NCBI RefSeq assembly: GCF_000415985.1
Contig: NZ_KE356561.1
Span: 1,007,729 to 1,071,728, forward strand
Direction: 5' to 3'
DNA from: Haloquadratum walsbyi J07HQW2
GTDB taxonomy: Archaea; Halobacteriota; Halobacteria; Halobacteriales; Haloferacaceae
Length of the DNA stretch: 64,000 nt
In this document: one piece after another, positions 27,966 to 36,493 of the stretch
Layout of the letters: each line of letters opens with the position of its first letter
How positions within the stretch are numbered: the first letter of the stretch is position 1
Position numbers and translations under genes: made by a program
The notes under the pieces: model-generated
The model's input: the letters and a program-made list of their open reading frames with translations, nothing else
What the model was told of the DNA's origin: nothing
The model's database searches: none

Positions 27966-28355
27966 ATGACTGAGACGAATATGAATAAGACACTTGAGAC
28001 GATGAAAGCAAATCCTGTGTGGGATGCTGACTCATGGTCGCATATAATATCCGCATTCAGTGCTGATGATATTACGATTCGGGTGTGGGGTGGTGATTGG
28101 TGTGATGACTGTCGAAGGCAGTTACCCGACTTCGCAGCCGCAGTCGATGCCGCTGATGTTCCAAGTGAGCAGGTTCACGAATATCCTGTAAAAAAGAACG
28201 CTGATGGTGAAAAACATGGACCGGGTGTCGAGGAATACGGAATCGACCGGATCCCAACAGTCGTTGTCGAACGAGAAAATGAGGAAGTGGCACGGTTTAT
28301 TGAAACTGCATCAGTTCCGATTGCAGTGCATCTTGCCGAGCAACTCAGTAGGTGA
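27966..28355 (+). CDS. Thioredoxin-like protein with WCDDC motif
   Basis: A 129-residue thioredoxin-fold protein. GGDWCDDCRRQLP near residue 43 is a CxxC redox site, and RIPTVVVERENEEVARF gives the cis-proline (Ile-Pro) strand of the fold. The start could also be Met6. The CxxC content Asp-Asp is unusual compared with Gly-Pro of thioredoxin, suggesting a different redox potential or partner. No signal peptide, so cytoplasmic. It lies divergent from cysK with about 180 bp between, but a functional link is only a guess. Confidence 0.8.
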   Translation: MTETNMNKTLETMKANPVWDADSWSHIISAFSADDITIRVWGGDWCDDCRRQLPDFAAAVDAADVPSEQVHEYPVKKNADGEKHGPGVEEYGIDRIPTVVVERENEEVARFIETASVPIAVHLAEQLSR

Positions 28356-28466
28356 CAACGCGAACTGTCTATCATAGACCATTATATACATATTACCAAT
28401 ATATATTCTAAGTGCCAATCTTATAATAAGCGACTTATGCTTGGTTTTCACACAAAGATATAGAAG

Positions 28467-28643
28467 ATGATTAGATCAATCCGCGTCAGCGAACGACTCT
28501 CGCCACACCGCTGGGGCGGGCAGGTATTGGAAGTCGAGTGTGAGTGTGAGTTATGTAATACAACGACTCTGTGCACAGAATCATATAATCTAGTTGCTTG
28601 CTCAGAGTGTCAAGACGAGCTTCTTCCACGGGCAGCAGTGTGA
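28467..28643 (+). CDS. Tiny zinc-finger protein (58 aa)
   Basis: An ATG-initiated ORF of 58 residues: MIRSIRVSERLSPHRWGG, then CECELC near residue 26 and CSEC near 47, a four-to-five-cysteine zinc site. Codon use and acidic bias match the neighbours. Its stop is only 6 nt before the right end of the tnpB element, so that element inserted just behind it. Family unknown; similar tiny zinc fingers are common in haloarchaea. Confidence 0.6.
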   Translation: MIRSIRVSERLSPHRWGGQVLEVECECELCNTTTLCTESYNLVACSECQDELLPRAAV

Positions 28644-28657
28644 ACGTTGGTGAACTA

Positions 28658-28707
28658 CCCCACCCTACTCGCTCACGGCTTGCGCCGTTCGCTTCTTGAG
28701 GATGGGG
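28658..28707 (-). ncRNA. Right-end hairpin of element A (putative TnpB guide RNA end)
   Basis: CCCCACCCT pairs with AGGATGGGG (8 of 9) at the 3' end of tnpB, overlapping its last codons. In IS605/IS1341 elements this region gives the omega/reRNA that guides TnpB, with the guide taken from the flank just beyond the element (here about 28,630-28,649). Expression is not shown by sequence. Confidence 0.45.
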
Positions 28708-29927
28708 CTTCCTGATTCGATGACGCGCTTTACATATACAACATCGGAAGAGTCCGATGGGATAAACATAGGGAGCGCAGTCTCCACAGGCGTTGATTTG
28801 GAGTTTCCCACTCCTAGCTGCTCATACCCACGAGAAAGAATATTGATCGCTGCGTTTGCGTCCCTATCCATTGTGAACCCACAGGCGGGACACGAATGTT
28901 CCCGCACCCATGGTGGTTTGTCGGTCGCTACGCCACAGTTAGCACACTCTTTGGTCGTGTCTGTCGGGTCAACCTCGAAGTGCGTCCCTTCGCGGTCGCA
29001 CTTGTACGACAACAGAGTGGTGAAGATGTTCCACGCTGCCGATGCAGTGTTTTGGCTGTTACTGGGAGATTCCAGCATAGAGTTGATATTCAACTCTTCA
29101 ACAGCCACGAGGTCGTATTCGGTGGCGTAGTAATTTGACAACTTATCGAAGAAATCCCGGCGTTTTCGGTTGAGTTACTGGTGACACTCAGCCACTTTCT
29201 GCCGTTGCTGTTCCCAGTTATTTGAGCCATATTCCTTGCGTGAGAGTTTCTGCTGTTCGCGCTGCAATCGCTCACGCTTGGCGGTGAGATCCAGTGAGTA
29301 AATCTCTCGACCATCGGTATCGTGGGCGTACTTGAGAATCCCCACATCAATCCCGACACATCGCTCGGGTTTTTCAGGTTTTTGTGGCGTTTCTTTTTAA
29401 TCAACAGTCACACAGGCAAACCACTCACCGGTTGGCTCTGTTTTCAGTGTCACCTCTTTGATTGTCTCCTTTTCTGGGATCTCGCGGTGTTTCACCACGG
29501 GAATATCCACAAGTTTGGACAAGGGACAGTACCGTCCAACCGTTCTTACTATCGAACTCGAAGCCGGATTGTATATAGGTGAAGCTGCAGAACTCCTGTA
29601 GGGTTTTCCAGTTGAGGCTGCCAATCTTGTAGCCTCGATCTTTCAACTCGGAGAGAGCTGTCACACTGTCTTCGATCCGCATGACAGCTGCTTGTGTAAC
29701 TGTTGAATACAGTTCAGTGAGGTCGTCCCACCAGTCTGTGAGATCAGGGAGTTGGTCACGTACCTGTCGCACTCGTTGGTTGAGCGTCCCCGCCGAATCG
29801 GGGATTTCTCTGAACCCCTTGAGTGCGTGATTATACAGTTCAATTGTCTACAGGTATCACGGTAGAAATCCAGCTGCTCGCGGTGGGTATCAGTTGGCTC
29901 CAGTTGATACCTGTAGGTGTCTCTCAT
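28665..29927 (-). pseudogene. tnpB: tnpB pseudogene (RNA-guided nuclease TnpB, IS605/IS1341)
   Basis: The start MRDTYRYQLEPTDTHREQLD is the TnpB N-terminus. The frame is lost within 40 codons, resumes in other frames (LPDLTDWWDDLTELYSTV, then IDVGILKYAHDTDG), and an in-frame stop occurs near 29,175. The last 158 residues are continuous and keep the RuvC glutamate (VAVEEL), the zinc finger (CANCG, CPACG) and DRDANAAINIL. At least three lesions make it non-functional as a protein. The ATG overlaps the stop of the small upstream ORF (ATGA). Confidence 0.85.
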
Positions 29928-30061
29928 CTGTGATTAGTCACTCCACTCCGCTGTTCGATTTTTTCATCAAGTCGGTCACGCAGGAACGCCGAGAGATTGA
30001 GGTGGTTTTCGGCAAGCCACTCCTCTTGATCGTCCCTGATTTTCACACTTTTTTGCTGCAC
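29924..30061 (-). CDS. RHH-like 45-aa ORF overlapping the tnpB start
   Basis: A GTG-started ORF encoding 45 residues: VQQKSVKIRDDQEEWLAE, then LNLSAFLRDRLDEKIEQ. A short strand followed by two helices fits a ribbon-helix-helix (Arc/CopG-like) DNA-binding fold. Its TGA overlaps the tnpB ATG as ATGA, showing translational coupling. In the related element at 59.6 kb the same position is taken by tnpA. It is intact although the tnpB after it is broken. It may repress the element; the role is inference. Confidence 0.55.
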   Translation of the reverse strand: MQQKSVKIRDDQEEWLAENHLNLSAFLRDRLDEKIEQRSGVTNHR

Positions 30062-30110
30062 TGTACATATTGCGTATATTCTGAGTATACATCAATGCTT
30101 GAGTGATGGC

Positions 30111-30194
30111 GGCGGTGTATTCCCTCCCTACTGCGCTACTCGGTCGCGGTGTCCCTGTGTTGCTCCTTGAGGAAGGGAGAGGGGGCTTACCGCC
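30111..30194. repeat. Left-end hairpin of element A
   Basis: GGCGGT pairs with ACCGCC, and inside it CCCTCCC pairs with GGGAGAGGG-type sequence. The same architecture stands at 61,387-61,477 in element D. These are the structures recognised by Y1 transposases of this family. Confidence 0.6.
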
Positions 30195-30253
30195 TGTATA
30201 CTGCTAAAACCCTGCGGTCTTGAAGATGAGGAGGATCTCAATATGTGGCAATA

Positions 30254-32566
30254 TTAGCTCCCGTCGCTAGCGGCGTCCTCACTGAAATTAATTCCTTCAA
30301 CCGCATCAATATTATTAGCTGTATCTGTATCTGTATCTGTATCTGTATCTGTATCTGTATCTGTATCAGTATCAGCGTCAGTGTCAGAGGAACTATCTAT
30401 GATGTCTGTGTCAAACCATTCGAGGGCATCTGTAAGTGAATGAGTCGGTGGTGAGCAGGCTCGACCAGAACACGCGTAGACGGTCGCCGTATTATCGCGT
30501 TGATTACGACCTACCCAGATTGCTGGTGGGGAGTCAAGTCCGAGTTCATGAATCCAAGGTTCAAGTGCTGATGCAGTCGCCGGACGTTGGGAAATAGGGA
30601 CACCCGGAAGATATGTCGATGCAATATCTGAGCGCATTGATTCCGAAAGTCCGGTGTCAATATCGTGTGCAATGACGATTTCATCATGCTCACGGGCACG
30701 AGAATCAGCAGCCATTGCCAATGAGATGTGCTCAAGTGGTCGACCACGGACCTCATCAGCATGTGTATCAAGAACAGCAGCCGCAATGCCTGAAAGATCA
30801 GTCGACGTGAATGGATCAACTGCATTGAGTGTTTGTACTGCAATCCCAGCGCTCGATGGTGTTGATTGATCTCGAAGGTCCTGTGGTCGAGCTACGAGCG
30901 ATTCAGCGTCTTTAGGGCTTAGATACAATGTCTCACCGCTTGCATCATAAAATAGTCTCACAATCGTTTCAGCGAGTGTGACTGCAAAGCTGAGGTGTTC
31001 GACATTCCCTGTAGTCTGATACAGATCGAAGACACCGCGTGCGAGGAATGCATAATCATCAAGATATCCTGTTTCATCTACATCACCGTCTTTATATCGT
31101 CGAGAGAGCCGACCAGCGTCGCTATCCCAGAGATGCGTACGGATGAATGAGAGAGCATCAGTTGCCAGTTCTGTGTACTGGTCAGTTTCCAGTATCAATC
31201 CACCGCGAGCAAGGCTGGATATTGCAAGTCCATTCCATGCAGTCAGGATTTTTTCATCACGATTCGGATGTTCACGGTTTGTTCGAGCATCAAATAGCGA
31301 GTCGCGTGCATCTGCAAGTTGTGAGACAATCTCATCAGTTGTAGATGAATACTTACTTGCGAGTTGCGAGATTGATGCTGTAACAGTGAGAACGGTCGAT
31401 CCTTCGAAATTCCCGCCCTCTGTCACACCAAAACGATCAATTGCGATATCTGCAGCTTGTGAGTCATCAATTGCATCCCGGACCGTTTGTGGTGTCCAAA
31501 CATAGAACCGCCCTTCTTTGCCCTCACTTTGTGCATCGAGAGTGCTATAGAATCCACCCTCGGGATGTTGAAGTTCGCGTGAGAGGAAGCTGAAGGTTTC
31601 ATGAGCGATTCGAGCATACCGATCGCGCCCAGTGTGTTGATACGCGGATAAATAGACGCGGGGAATCTCAGCATTGTCATACAGCATCTTCTCGAAGTGT
31701 GGGACCGTCCACTCACGATCTGTTGCGTAGCGGTGGAATCCACCTCCAATATGATCATATACACCACCCGCAGCCATTGAATCAAGTGTCGCTGTCGCAG
31801 CATTGAGGGCAGTCTCTCTATCAATTTCTGCGTGTGCACGGAGTAACGCCTCAGTTCGTCCCGGTTGTGGGAACTTTGGACCGCGTGAGCCAAATCCACC
31901 ATACTCATTATCCGTAGCACGAATCGCAGCGGTGGATACTGACGTGAGAAGGTCTGTATTGGAGCCATTATCTGAATTAGATGATTCAGCCTCGGGAGTT
32001 GGAACATCATCAGCATCACTATGACCGCTCGTATCAGCTTCAAGTCGATCCTGAAGTGCATCTGCCCATTGGTCTGCTCGGGATTCAAGTTCTGAACGGT
32101 CGTTCTCCCACGCGGTCGCAAACGACTGGCAGATCTCTAAGAATCCAGGAGTATCACCACGATCAGGTCGTTCTGTTTTTGGGAAATATGTGCCAACATA
32201 GAATGGCTTTCCCTCCGGAGTAAGCCAGACAGACAGGGGCCATCCACCGCCACCAGTGACAAGTTGACAGATTGTCTGATAGATGCGATCAAGATCTGGT
32301 CGTTCCTCACGATCAACCTTGATCGGAACAAATGAATCGTTTAATATACTAGCAACGGTATCATCCTCAAAGCTCTCTTCAGCCATGACATGGCACCAAT
32401 GGCATGCAGCATATCCAACAGAGAGAAAAATTGGCTTATCTGCCGATTCCGCGTACTCAAGCGCACGATCATCCCACGGCTGCCAATTGACCGGGTTTTC
32501 GGCATGCTGTGTGAGATAAGGGCTTGCCTCAGTATCAAGTCGATTCCGCACTGGTGTATCCGACAT
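30254..32566 (-). CDS. DUF255 thioredoxin-domain protein (YyaL/spermatogenesis-associated 20 family)
   Basis: A 770-residue cytoplasmic protein. The N-terminal thioredoxin-like domain (about 1-170) carries VGYAACHWCHVMAEESF near 52-66, the family CxxC (CHWC). The rest is an (alpha/alpha)6 barrel resembling N-acylglucosamine 2-epimerase and cellobiose epimerase enzymes, with YDHIGGGFHRYATDREW and HFEKMLYDNA. Activity in this family is not established. The C-terminus ends in an Asp-Thr repeat encoded by a hexanucleotide tract, then a short tail. Length without the tail is in the usual range of 670-750. Confidence 0.88.
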   Translation of the reverse strand: MSDTPVRNRLDTEASPYLTQHAENPVNWQPWDDRALEYAESADKPIFLSVGYAACHWCHVMAEESFEDDTVASILNDSFVPIKVDREERPDLDRIYQTICQLVTGGGGWPLSVWLTPEGKPFYVGTYFPKTERPDRGDTPGFLEICQSFATAWENDRSELESRADQWADALQDRLEADTSGHSDADDVPTPEAESSNSDNGSNTDLLTSVSTAAIRATDNEYGGFGSRGPKFPQPGRTEALLRAHAEIDRETALNAATATLDSMAAGGVYDHIGGGFHRYATDREWTVPHFEKMLYDNAEIPRVYLSAYQHTGRDRYARIAHETFSFLSRELQHPEGGFYSTLDAQSEGKEGRFYVWTPQTVRDAIDDSQAADIAIDRFGVTEGGNFEGSTVLTVTASISQLASKYSSTTDEIVSQLADARDSLFDARTNREHPNRDEKILTAWNGLAISSLARGGLILETDQYTELATDALSFIRTHLWDSDAGRLSRRYKDGDVDETGYLDDYAFLARGVFDLYQTTGNVEHLSFAVTLAETIVRLFYDASGETLYLSPKDAESLVARPQDLRDQSTPSSAGIAVQTLNAVDPFTSTDLSGIAAAVLDTHADEVRGRPLEHISLAMAADSRAREHDEIVIAHDIDTGLSESMRSDIASTYLPGVPISQRPATASALEPWIHELGLDSPPAIWVGRNQRDNTATVYACSGRACSPPTHSLTDALEWFDTDIIDSSSDTDADTDTDTDTDTDTDTDTDTANNIDAVEGINFSEDAASDGS
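30321..30374. repeat. Hexanucleotide tandem repeat (GTATCT)7 plus two GTATCA
   Basis: Seven perfect copies followed by two GTATCA variants, inside the 3' end of the DUF255 gene. Read from the gene it encodes alternating Asp-Thr. Because the unit is 6 bp, copy changes keep the frame and only alter tail length. Confidence 0.9.
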
Positions 32567-32848
32567 ATGTATTATTAGATATGCTAGTGCAAAAGCCGTG
32601 TGAAGAGATGAAAAAATCTTAAATTATCCTGATATATGTCTCCACCTAACGGTAAAAATATCTCAGCTGTTGTGATATGAGAACTTACTAACCGTCACGG
32701 CAAACACTGCACGGGTTGACTCTCGGACGACTCATACTCTCTTTATCACGGTGAATAGCGCGTTTTACACTCGAATATGAAGTATCTAGATCTATCGGGA
32801 TGAGTAGAATCTGCTATTGAGGAAAGATGTTTATAAGAATACGAGGTG

Positions 32849-33491
32849 AATACACCCTTCCCGTGAGGAACGAGCGTTCCGACCGCTGCGGTCGGAATTG
32901 AGTGACGAACAGGCGGGTGATGAAACCGACATGGGTGAGTCATAACCTCACCTCACCACAATAGCATGACCGGATATTCTACCACCGAATTTATCTGACT
33001 GGCAAATGTGTGAACAGACAGGAATCGGTCGGAACGGAACGGAGCGGAGCGGATTCCGTCTCGTCCTTCGGAGGTGGCCTGTCCCACCCACGTAATGAGA
33101 CAATATCCGAAACCGCAGCCGGTGAACACATATGCTAGAAGCGTATGCCCGTACCGACTGCCGGAAGCGACTCAACTCAGATGATACCCCCGAGCCCGAC
33201 TCTGCTGACGCCTGACGCCTGACGCCTGACGCCTGACGCCTGACGCCTGACGCCTGACGCCTGACGCCTGCTGGCGTCCCTGTGGCACAAACAACACCGG
33301 GACCGGGACGCCAAACACGGTTGAGGATAGGGGTAACGGCCACTTGGCATGGTCAGTAGTCCACCAGTCCGATACCGTGGGACTCCCCGTGCCCGAAAGG
33401 GCTAGTAGTCCGGTGATTGGACTGCGAACCTGCAACTCCCACCGCTACCGCTCGGGATTCCTCCGCGTTCACGCGGAGGAGGACGTCAATC
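32849..33491 (+). mobile_element. Internally deleted IS1341-type derivative (MITE-like)
   Basis: The left part (hairpin TTCCGACCG/CGGTCGGAA, 32,877-32,897, between ACACCC and GCGGGTGATGAAACCGACA) and the following GACCGGATATTCTACCACC resemble 46.65-46.77 kb of the tnpB element there. The right part carries the same terminal hairpin, CCTCCGCG-TTCA-CGCGGAGG (33,460-33,479), and ends GAGGACGTCAATC. No transposase frame survives in between, only a heptamer array and short GC-rich pieces. It fills the 1-kb gap between the DUF255 gene and purD; 32,567-32,848 is AT-rich promoter-type DNA. Confidence 0.65.
33207..33269. repeat. Nine perfect tandem copies of GACGCCT
   Basis: A 7-bp unit repeated nine times without a mismatch, inside the deleted IS derivative. 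Seven is not a multiple of three, and the open frames it creates (Arg-Arg-Gln-Ala-Ser-Gly-Val repeats) are an artefact. Such perfect identity suggests recent slippage. Confidence 0.95.
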
Positions 33492-33593
33492 GTAATCAAA
33501 CTGCCGAGTTATCGTTATTATTTTCGAGTAATTGACATCAAGATGTGATAATGAAGAGCAAGTTTTACACCCTCGTATGGGCCCACTCGCCGT

Positions 33594-34898
33594 ATGAGCA
33601 ACACTGATTCGGTTCTACTCATCGGTGGTGGTGGTCGTGAGCACGCTATCGCGCACGCGTTAGCTGCAGATTCAAGATGTGAACTGTATGCCTGCGCGGG
33701 CAATCGGAATCCAGGAATCACTACTCTCGCGACTAATTTTAGATCAATACCCGAGACAAGTGTTGATGCAATCGTTGAGTACGCAACAACTGAGCCGGTC
33801 AATGCAGATCTCGCTATTGTTGGACCTGAATCAGCACTTGAGGCGGGAATCGTAGATGCGCTTGACGCAGTCGGTGTGTATACATTCGGACCAACAGCAC
33901 AGGCGGCACAGATTGAAACAAATAAAGCATTTCAGCGACAGTTTATGCAATCAAAGTCTATTCCAGGGTGTCCAGATTTTGCTGTTTTTGAGGAAATTGA
34001 GGCTGCATGTGAATATATTGATGATGCCGAAAGTGACCTCGCAGTCAAACCTGCAGGGCTAACTGGCGGAAAAGGTGTTCGGGTAATTGGCGATCAAGTA
34101 ACCAAACGCGAGGCTAAGTCATATCTCCGAGAAAATGAGTATGAGCAGGTTGTGCTTGAGGAACGACTTGTTGGTGAAGAATTTACTGTGCAGGCGTTCG
34201 TCGCGAATGGTGAACTTCGGACAACTCCAGCGATTCAAGATCATAAGCGTGCATACGAAGGCGATACGGGACCAAACACTGGTGGTATGGGAAGTTACAG
34301 CGACACGACACAAGCACTCCCATTCATGAGTACCGAGGAGTATGAAGATGCAGTCGCAATATTAGAAGCAACGGTTGAAGCGTTACCTGAGTATAAAGGA
34401 GTGTTATATGGTCAATTCATGCTCACAGGTGATGGTCCACGAGTGATCGAATTTAATGCCCGATTTGGTGATCCAGAAGCAATGAATACGCTCCCGACTT
34501 TGGAGACATCACTTCTTGATATCATGCGCGCAGCAGAAAGTGACGAGTCACTTCCAACACTCAGTCTCAGCAATCAGGCGACTGTATGTAAATATGCCGT
34601 TCCTGAGGGATATCCAATAGACCCACAGAGCGGGGTACAGATTGCTGTCGATGAAGAGTCCATAGATGGTGCACGAGTATATTATGCGAGTGTTGACTCT
34701 CGCGAGAATGGATTATATACAACGACCTCACGCGCCTTTGCTGTTGTTGGGATCGCAGACTCAATCATAGCGGCTGAATCACAAGCTGAGACCGCTCTCT
34801 CTGCAGCAAGTGACGGAGTTCGTATACGACATGATGTTGGGACACCATCGCTTCTCCAACGCAGGATTGATCATATGGATGCAATTCGTGATGAATAG
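33594..34898 (+). CDS. purD: Phosphoribosylamine-glycine ligase
   Basis: A 434-residue GAR synthetase, the second step of purine synthesis: phosphoribosylamine + glycine + ATP gives GAR. It opens with VLLIGGGGREHAIAHAL, the first PurD motif. The ATP-grasp domain spans about 105-330 with KPAGLTGGKGVRV, VVLEERLVGEEFTVQAF, TGGMGSYS and IEFNARFGDPEA. Length matches the family. It stands alone 100 bp after the IS derivative; its promoter may therefore lie close to or partly inside element sequence. No lesion is visible. Confidence 0.95.
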   Translation: MSNTDSVLLIGGGGREHAIAHALAADSRCELYACAGNRNPGITTLATNFRSIPETSVDAIVEYATTEPVNADLAIVGPESALEAGIVDALDAVGVYTFGPTAQAAQIETNKAFQRQFMQSKSIPGCPDFAVFEEIEAACEYIDDAESDLAVKPAGLTGGKGVRVIGDQVTKREAKSYLRENEYEQVVLEERLVGEEFTVQAFVANGELRTTPAIQDHKRAYEGDTGPNTGGMGSYSDTTQALPFMSTEEYEDAVAILEATVEALPEYKGVLYGQFMLTGDGPRVIEFNARFGDPEAMNTLPTLETSLLDIMRAAESDESLPTLSLSNQATVCKYAVPEGYPIDPQSGVQIAVDEESIDGARVYYASVDSRENGLYTTTSRAFAVVGIADSIIAAESQAETALSAASDGVRIRHDVGTPSLLQRRIDHMDAIRDE

Positions 34899-35113
34899 TC
34901 TGTCGAAGTCCGCGATATAACCATGATGACGATTTTAAGCTGGGTCAAACGGATGCTTATGATACTGATACGATGAATAAAGATAGCCACATTCGATTCT
35001 ATTCAAATGATGGACAATAATCTGTGAGTAGAGACTCTAATATTAATATCAGATCCAGTCTCAATACAGCAGTCAACGATTATACAATATAGTATAAGCA
35101 TGATTAATACAAC

Positions 35114-35614
35114 ATGAGTGATAGACATCGTCGATTAAATAATATTTCAACACCAGGTTCGACAAATTCGCTGTGGGAGTGGACAGACGCGAAACCTATC
35201 TGGATTGTCATCGGTAATTATATACTCATTACACTCGCCCGGTTGGTCCCATCACTTCGAGTGCGAAACTGGGCGCTTCGTCGACTCGGAGCACATATTG
35301 GAACAGGTGTTTCATGGGGACTTGAGGCAACACCGGATGTATTTTGGCCGGAATTGATCAGAATTGAAGATAATGCCATTATTGGATATGACGCTGTGTT
35401 GCTTTGTCATGAATTTCTCCAAGATGAGTATCGAACCGGTGAGATTGTTATTGGTAAGCGGGCGATGATTGGCGCGAAAACAGTAATATTGCCAGGCGTT
35501 CAAATTGGGGAGGAAGCACAGGTCGCAGCGAACTCGCTTGTAACGCAAGATGTTCCCCCACGGACAACGTTTGCTGGTGTTCCCGCAGAAGAGATCTCAA
35601 GACAGGATGGGTAA
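35114..35614 (+). CDS. Left-handed beta-helix acetyltransferase
   Basis: A 166-residue hexapeptide-repeat transferase. A short N-terminal part with one hydrophobic segment (IWIVIGNYILITLARL) is followed by hexapeptide coils such as IEDNAIIGYDAVL, IVIGKRAMIGAKTVIL and PGVQIGEEAQVAANSLV, ending TFAGVPAE, typical of maltose/galactoside-type O-acetyltransferases. Acetyl-CoA is the probable donor; the acceptor is not known. The hydrophobic segment may tether it to the membrane. Neighbours give no clue. Confidence 0.8.
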   Translation: MSDRHRRLNNISTPGSTNSLWEWTDAKPIWIVIGNYILITLARLVPSLRVRNWALRRLGAHIGTGVSWGLEATPDVFWPELIRIEDNAIIGYDAVLLCHEFLQDEYRTGEIVIGKRAMIGAKTVILPGVQIGEEAQVAANSLVTQDVPPRTTFAGVPAEEISRQDG

Positions 35615-35687
35615 GATAACACTCCCGAGTGACCTAACTATGTTTACTAATAGCTACATATAGTCTTCAATCCACAGCGACTACGTC

Positions 35688-36482
35688 TTATCGAATACGA
35701 ATGATGCCGCGCTTGAATACAAGCGTGTTTGGAATAATGAGTTCTTCAGTATCATTTTCAACATGTGTAACAAATAGATCAATTTCCTGCACAATACCGC
35801 GAGTATCACCAATTTCAACCTCATCGCCAATTGCATATGGCTGGTGTAACAGAAGGTAAGTGCCGACTGCTGCCGATTTTAATAGATCAACAAACGCAAC
35901 AACAGCGAAAGCAACAACCGCAAATAGATACACGGCTAGCAATACCACCAACGCAAGCGTTGCAACTCCTAACTGCGAAAGTCCAACAAGTGCAGCGATA
36001 TAGAAGGTGGTGATTTTCGCTAATCGAGAAATAATGGTTATCTCAGGGAGTTTGACTTGCCTCAACTGTTCATCTACAAAGAGTTCTACTTTATCACCAA
36101 CGAGAATGCCCGTGACGATAACGAGTAGTGCAATAAAAACACGCGGGAGAAATTGAACGGCTTCCTGCCACAATGTAGTTCCATACTGTACATCAGTAAC
36201 AGAAAGTGAACCAACGACTCCACCGGCAATAATAAAGTATCTAACGAGTCCACTGATGAGATTAACAGTTGACGTCCCGAATTCCTGTGCTGTTCGTTCA
36301 AATGCTGTTCCTTCGGTCACAGCCGGAATATTTAGTTGTAACAGAAGGCGCGTCGTTATCCTGCCAGTAATAATAGCAGTAGTAACGCTTGCTATGAAAA
36401 TGAGAATAGCAACCCATATTGCCTGTGGGACAGCAGCGATGAATTCACGCGCTACAGGCGGAAGCGATTGGAGTACCCACAT
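35688..36482 (-). CDS. MscS-family mechanosensitive channel
   Basis: A 264-residue protein with about five membrane helices (residues 15-215) and a short C-terminal beta domain (PYAIGDEVEIGDTRGIVQEIDLFVTHV) that is the MscS middle-beta signature, ending at ELIIPNTLVFKRGIIRIR. The usual alpha-beta C-terminal domain of MscS is missing, as in other short homologues. Such channels release solutes on hypo-osmotic shock. It starts 11 nt after dacZ on the same strand, so it is in the same operon, linking it to c-di-AMP. Confidence 0.85.
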   Translation of the reverse strand: MWVLQSLPPVAREFIAAVPQAIWVAILIFIASVTTAIITGRITTRLLLQLNIPAVTEGTAFERTAQEFGTSTVNLISGLVRYFIIAGGVVGSLSVTDVQYGTTLWQEAVQFLPRVFIALLVIVTGILVGDKVELFVDEQLRQVKLPEITIISRLAKITTFYIAALVGLSQLGVATLALVVLLAVYLFAVVAFAVVAFVDLLKSAAVGTYLLLHQPYAIGDEVEIGDTRGIVQEIDLFVTHVENDTEELIIPNTLVFKRGIIRIR

Positions 36483-36493
36483 GAGAGTTATTA

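Larger units (their letters stand above)
28650..30212 (-). mobile_element. Decayed IS1341-type (tnpB) element A
   Basis: The limits are drawn from similarity to the element at 59.6-61.5 kb. The right end reads GGGGTAGTTCAC on the minus strand in both, and the left end begins GGTTT(T)A followed by CAGGCGG/CAGGCGC and a long G/C hairpin. The element holds a frameshifted tnpB and, in place of tnpA, a tiny RHH-like ORF. It cannot move by itself without tnpA, but a TnpA elsewhere might act on its ends. Confidence 0.75.

Noticed and set aside
33207-33269. Tandem repeat as CRISPR array
   Set aside because: Unit is 7 bp with no spacers and no cas genes nearby.
32948-33343. 131-codon minus-strand frame with Arg-Arg-Gln-Ala-Ser-Gly-Val repeats
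   Set aside because: It exists only because the 7-bp array keeps all frames open for a while; no protein-like composition outside the repeat.
34899-35113. Short ORFs between purD and the acetyltransferase gene
   Set aside because: The only ATG frame is 15 codons long; no sign of a real gene.
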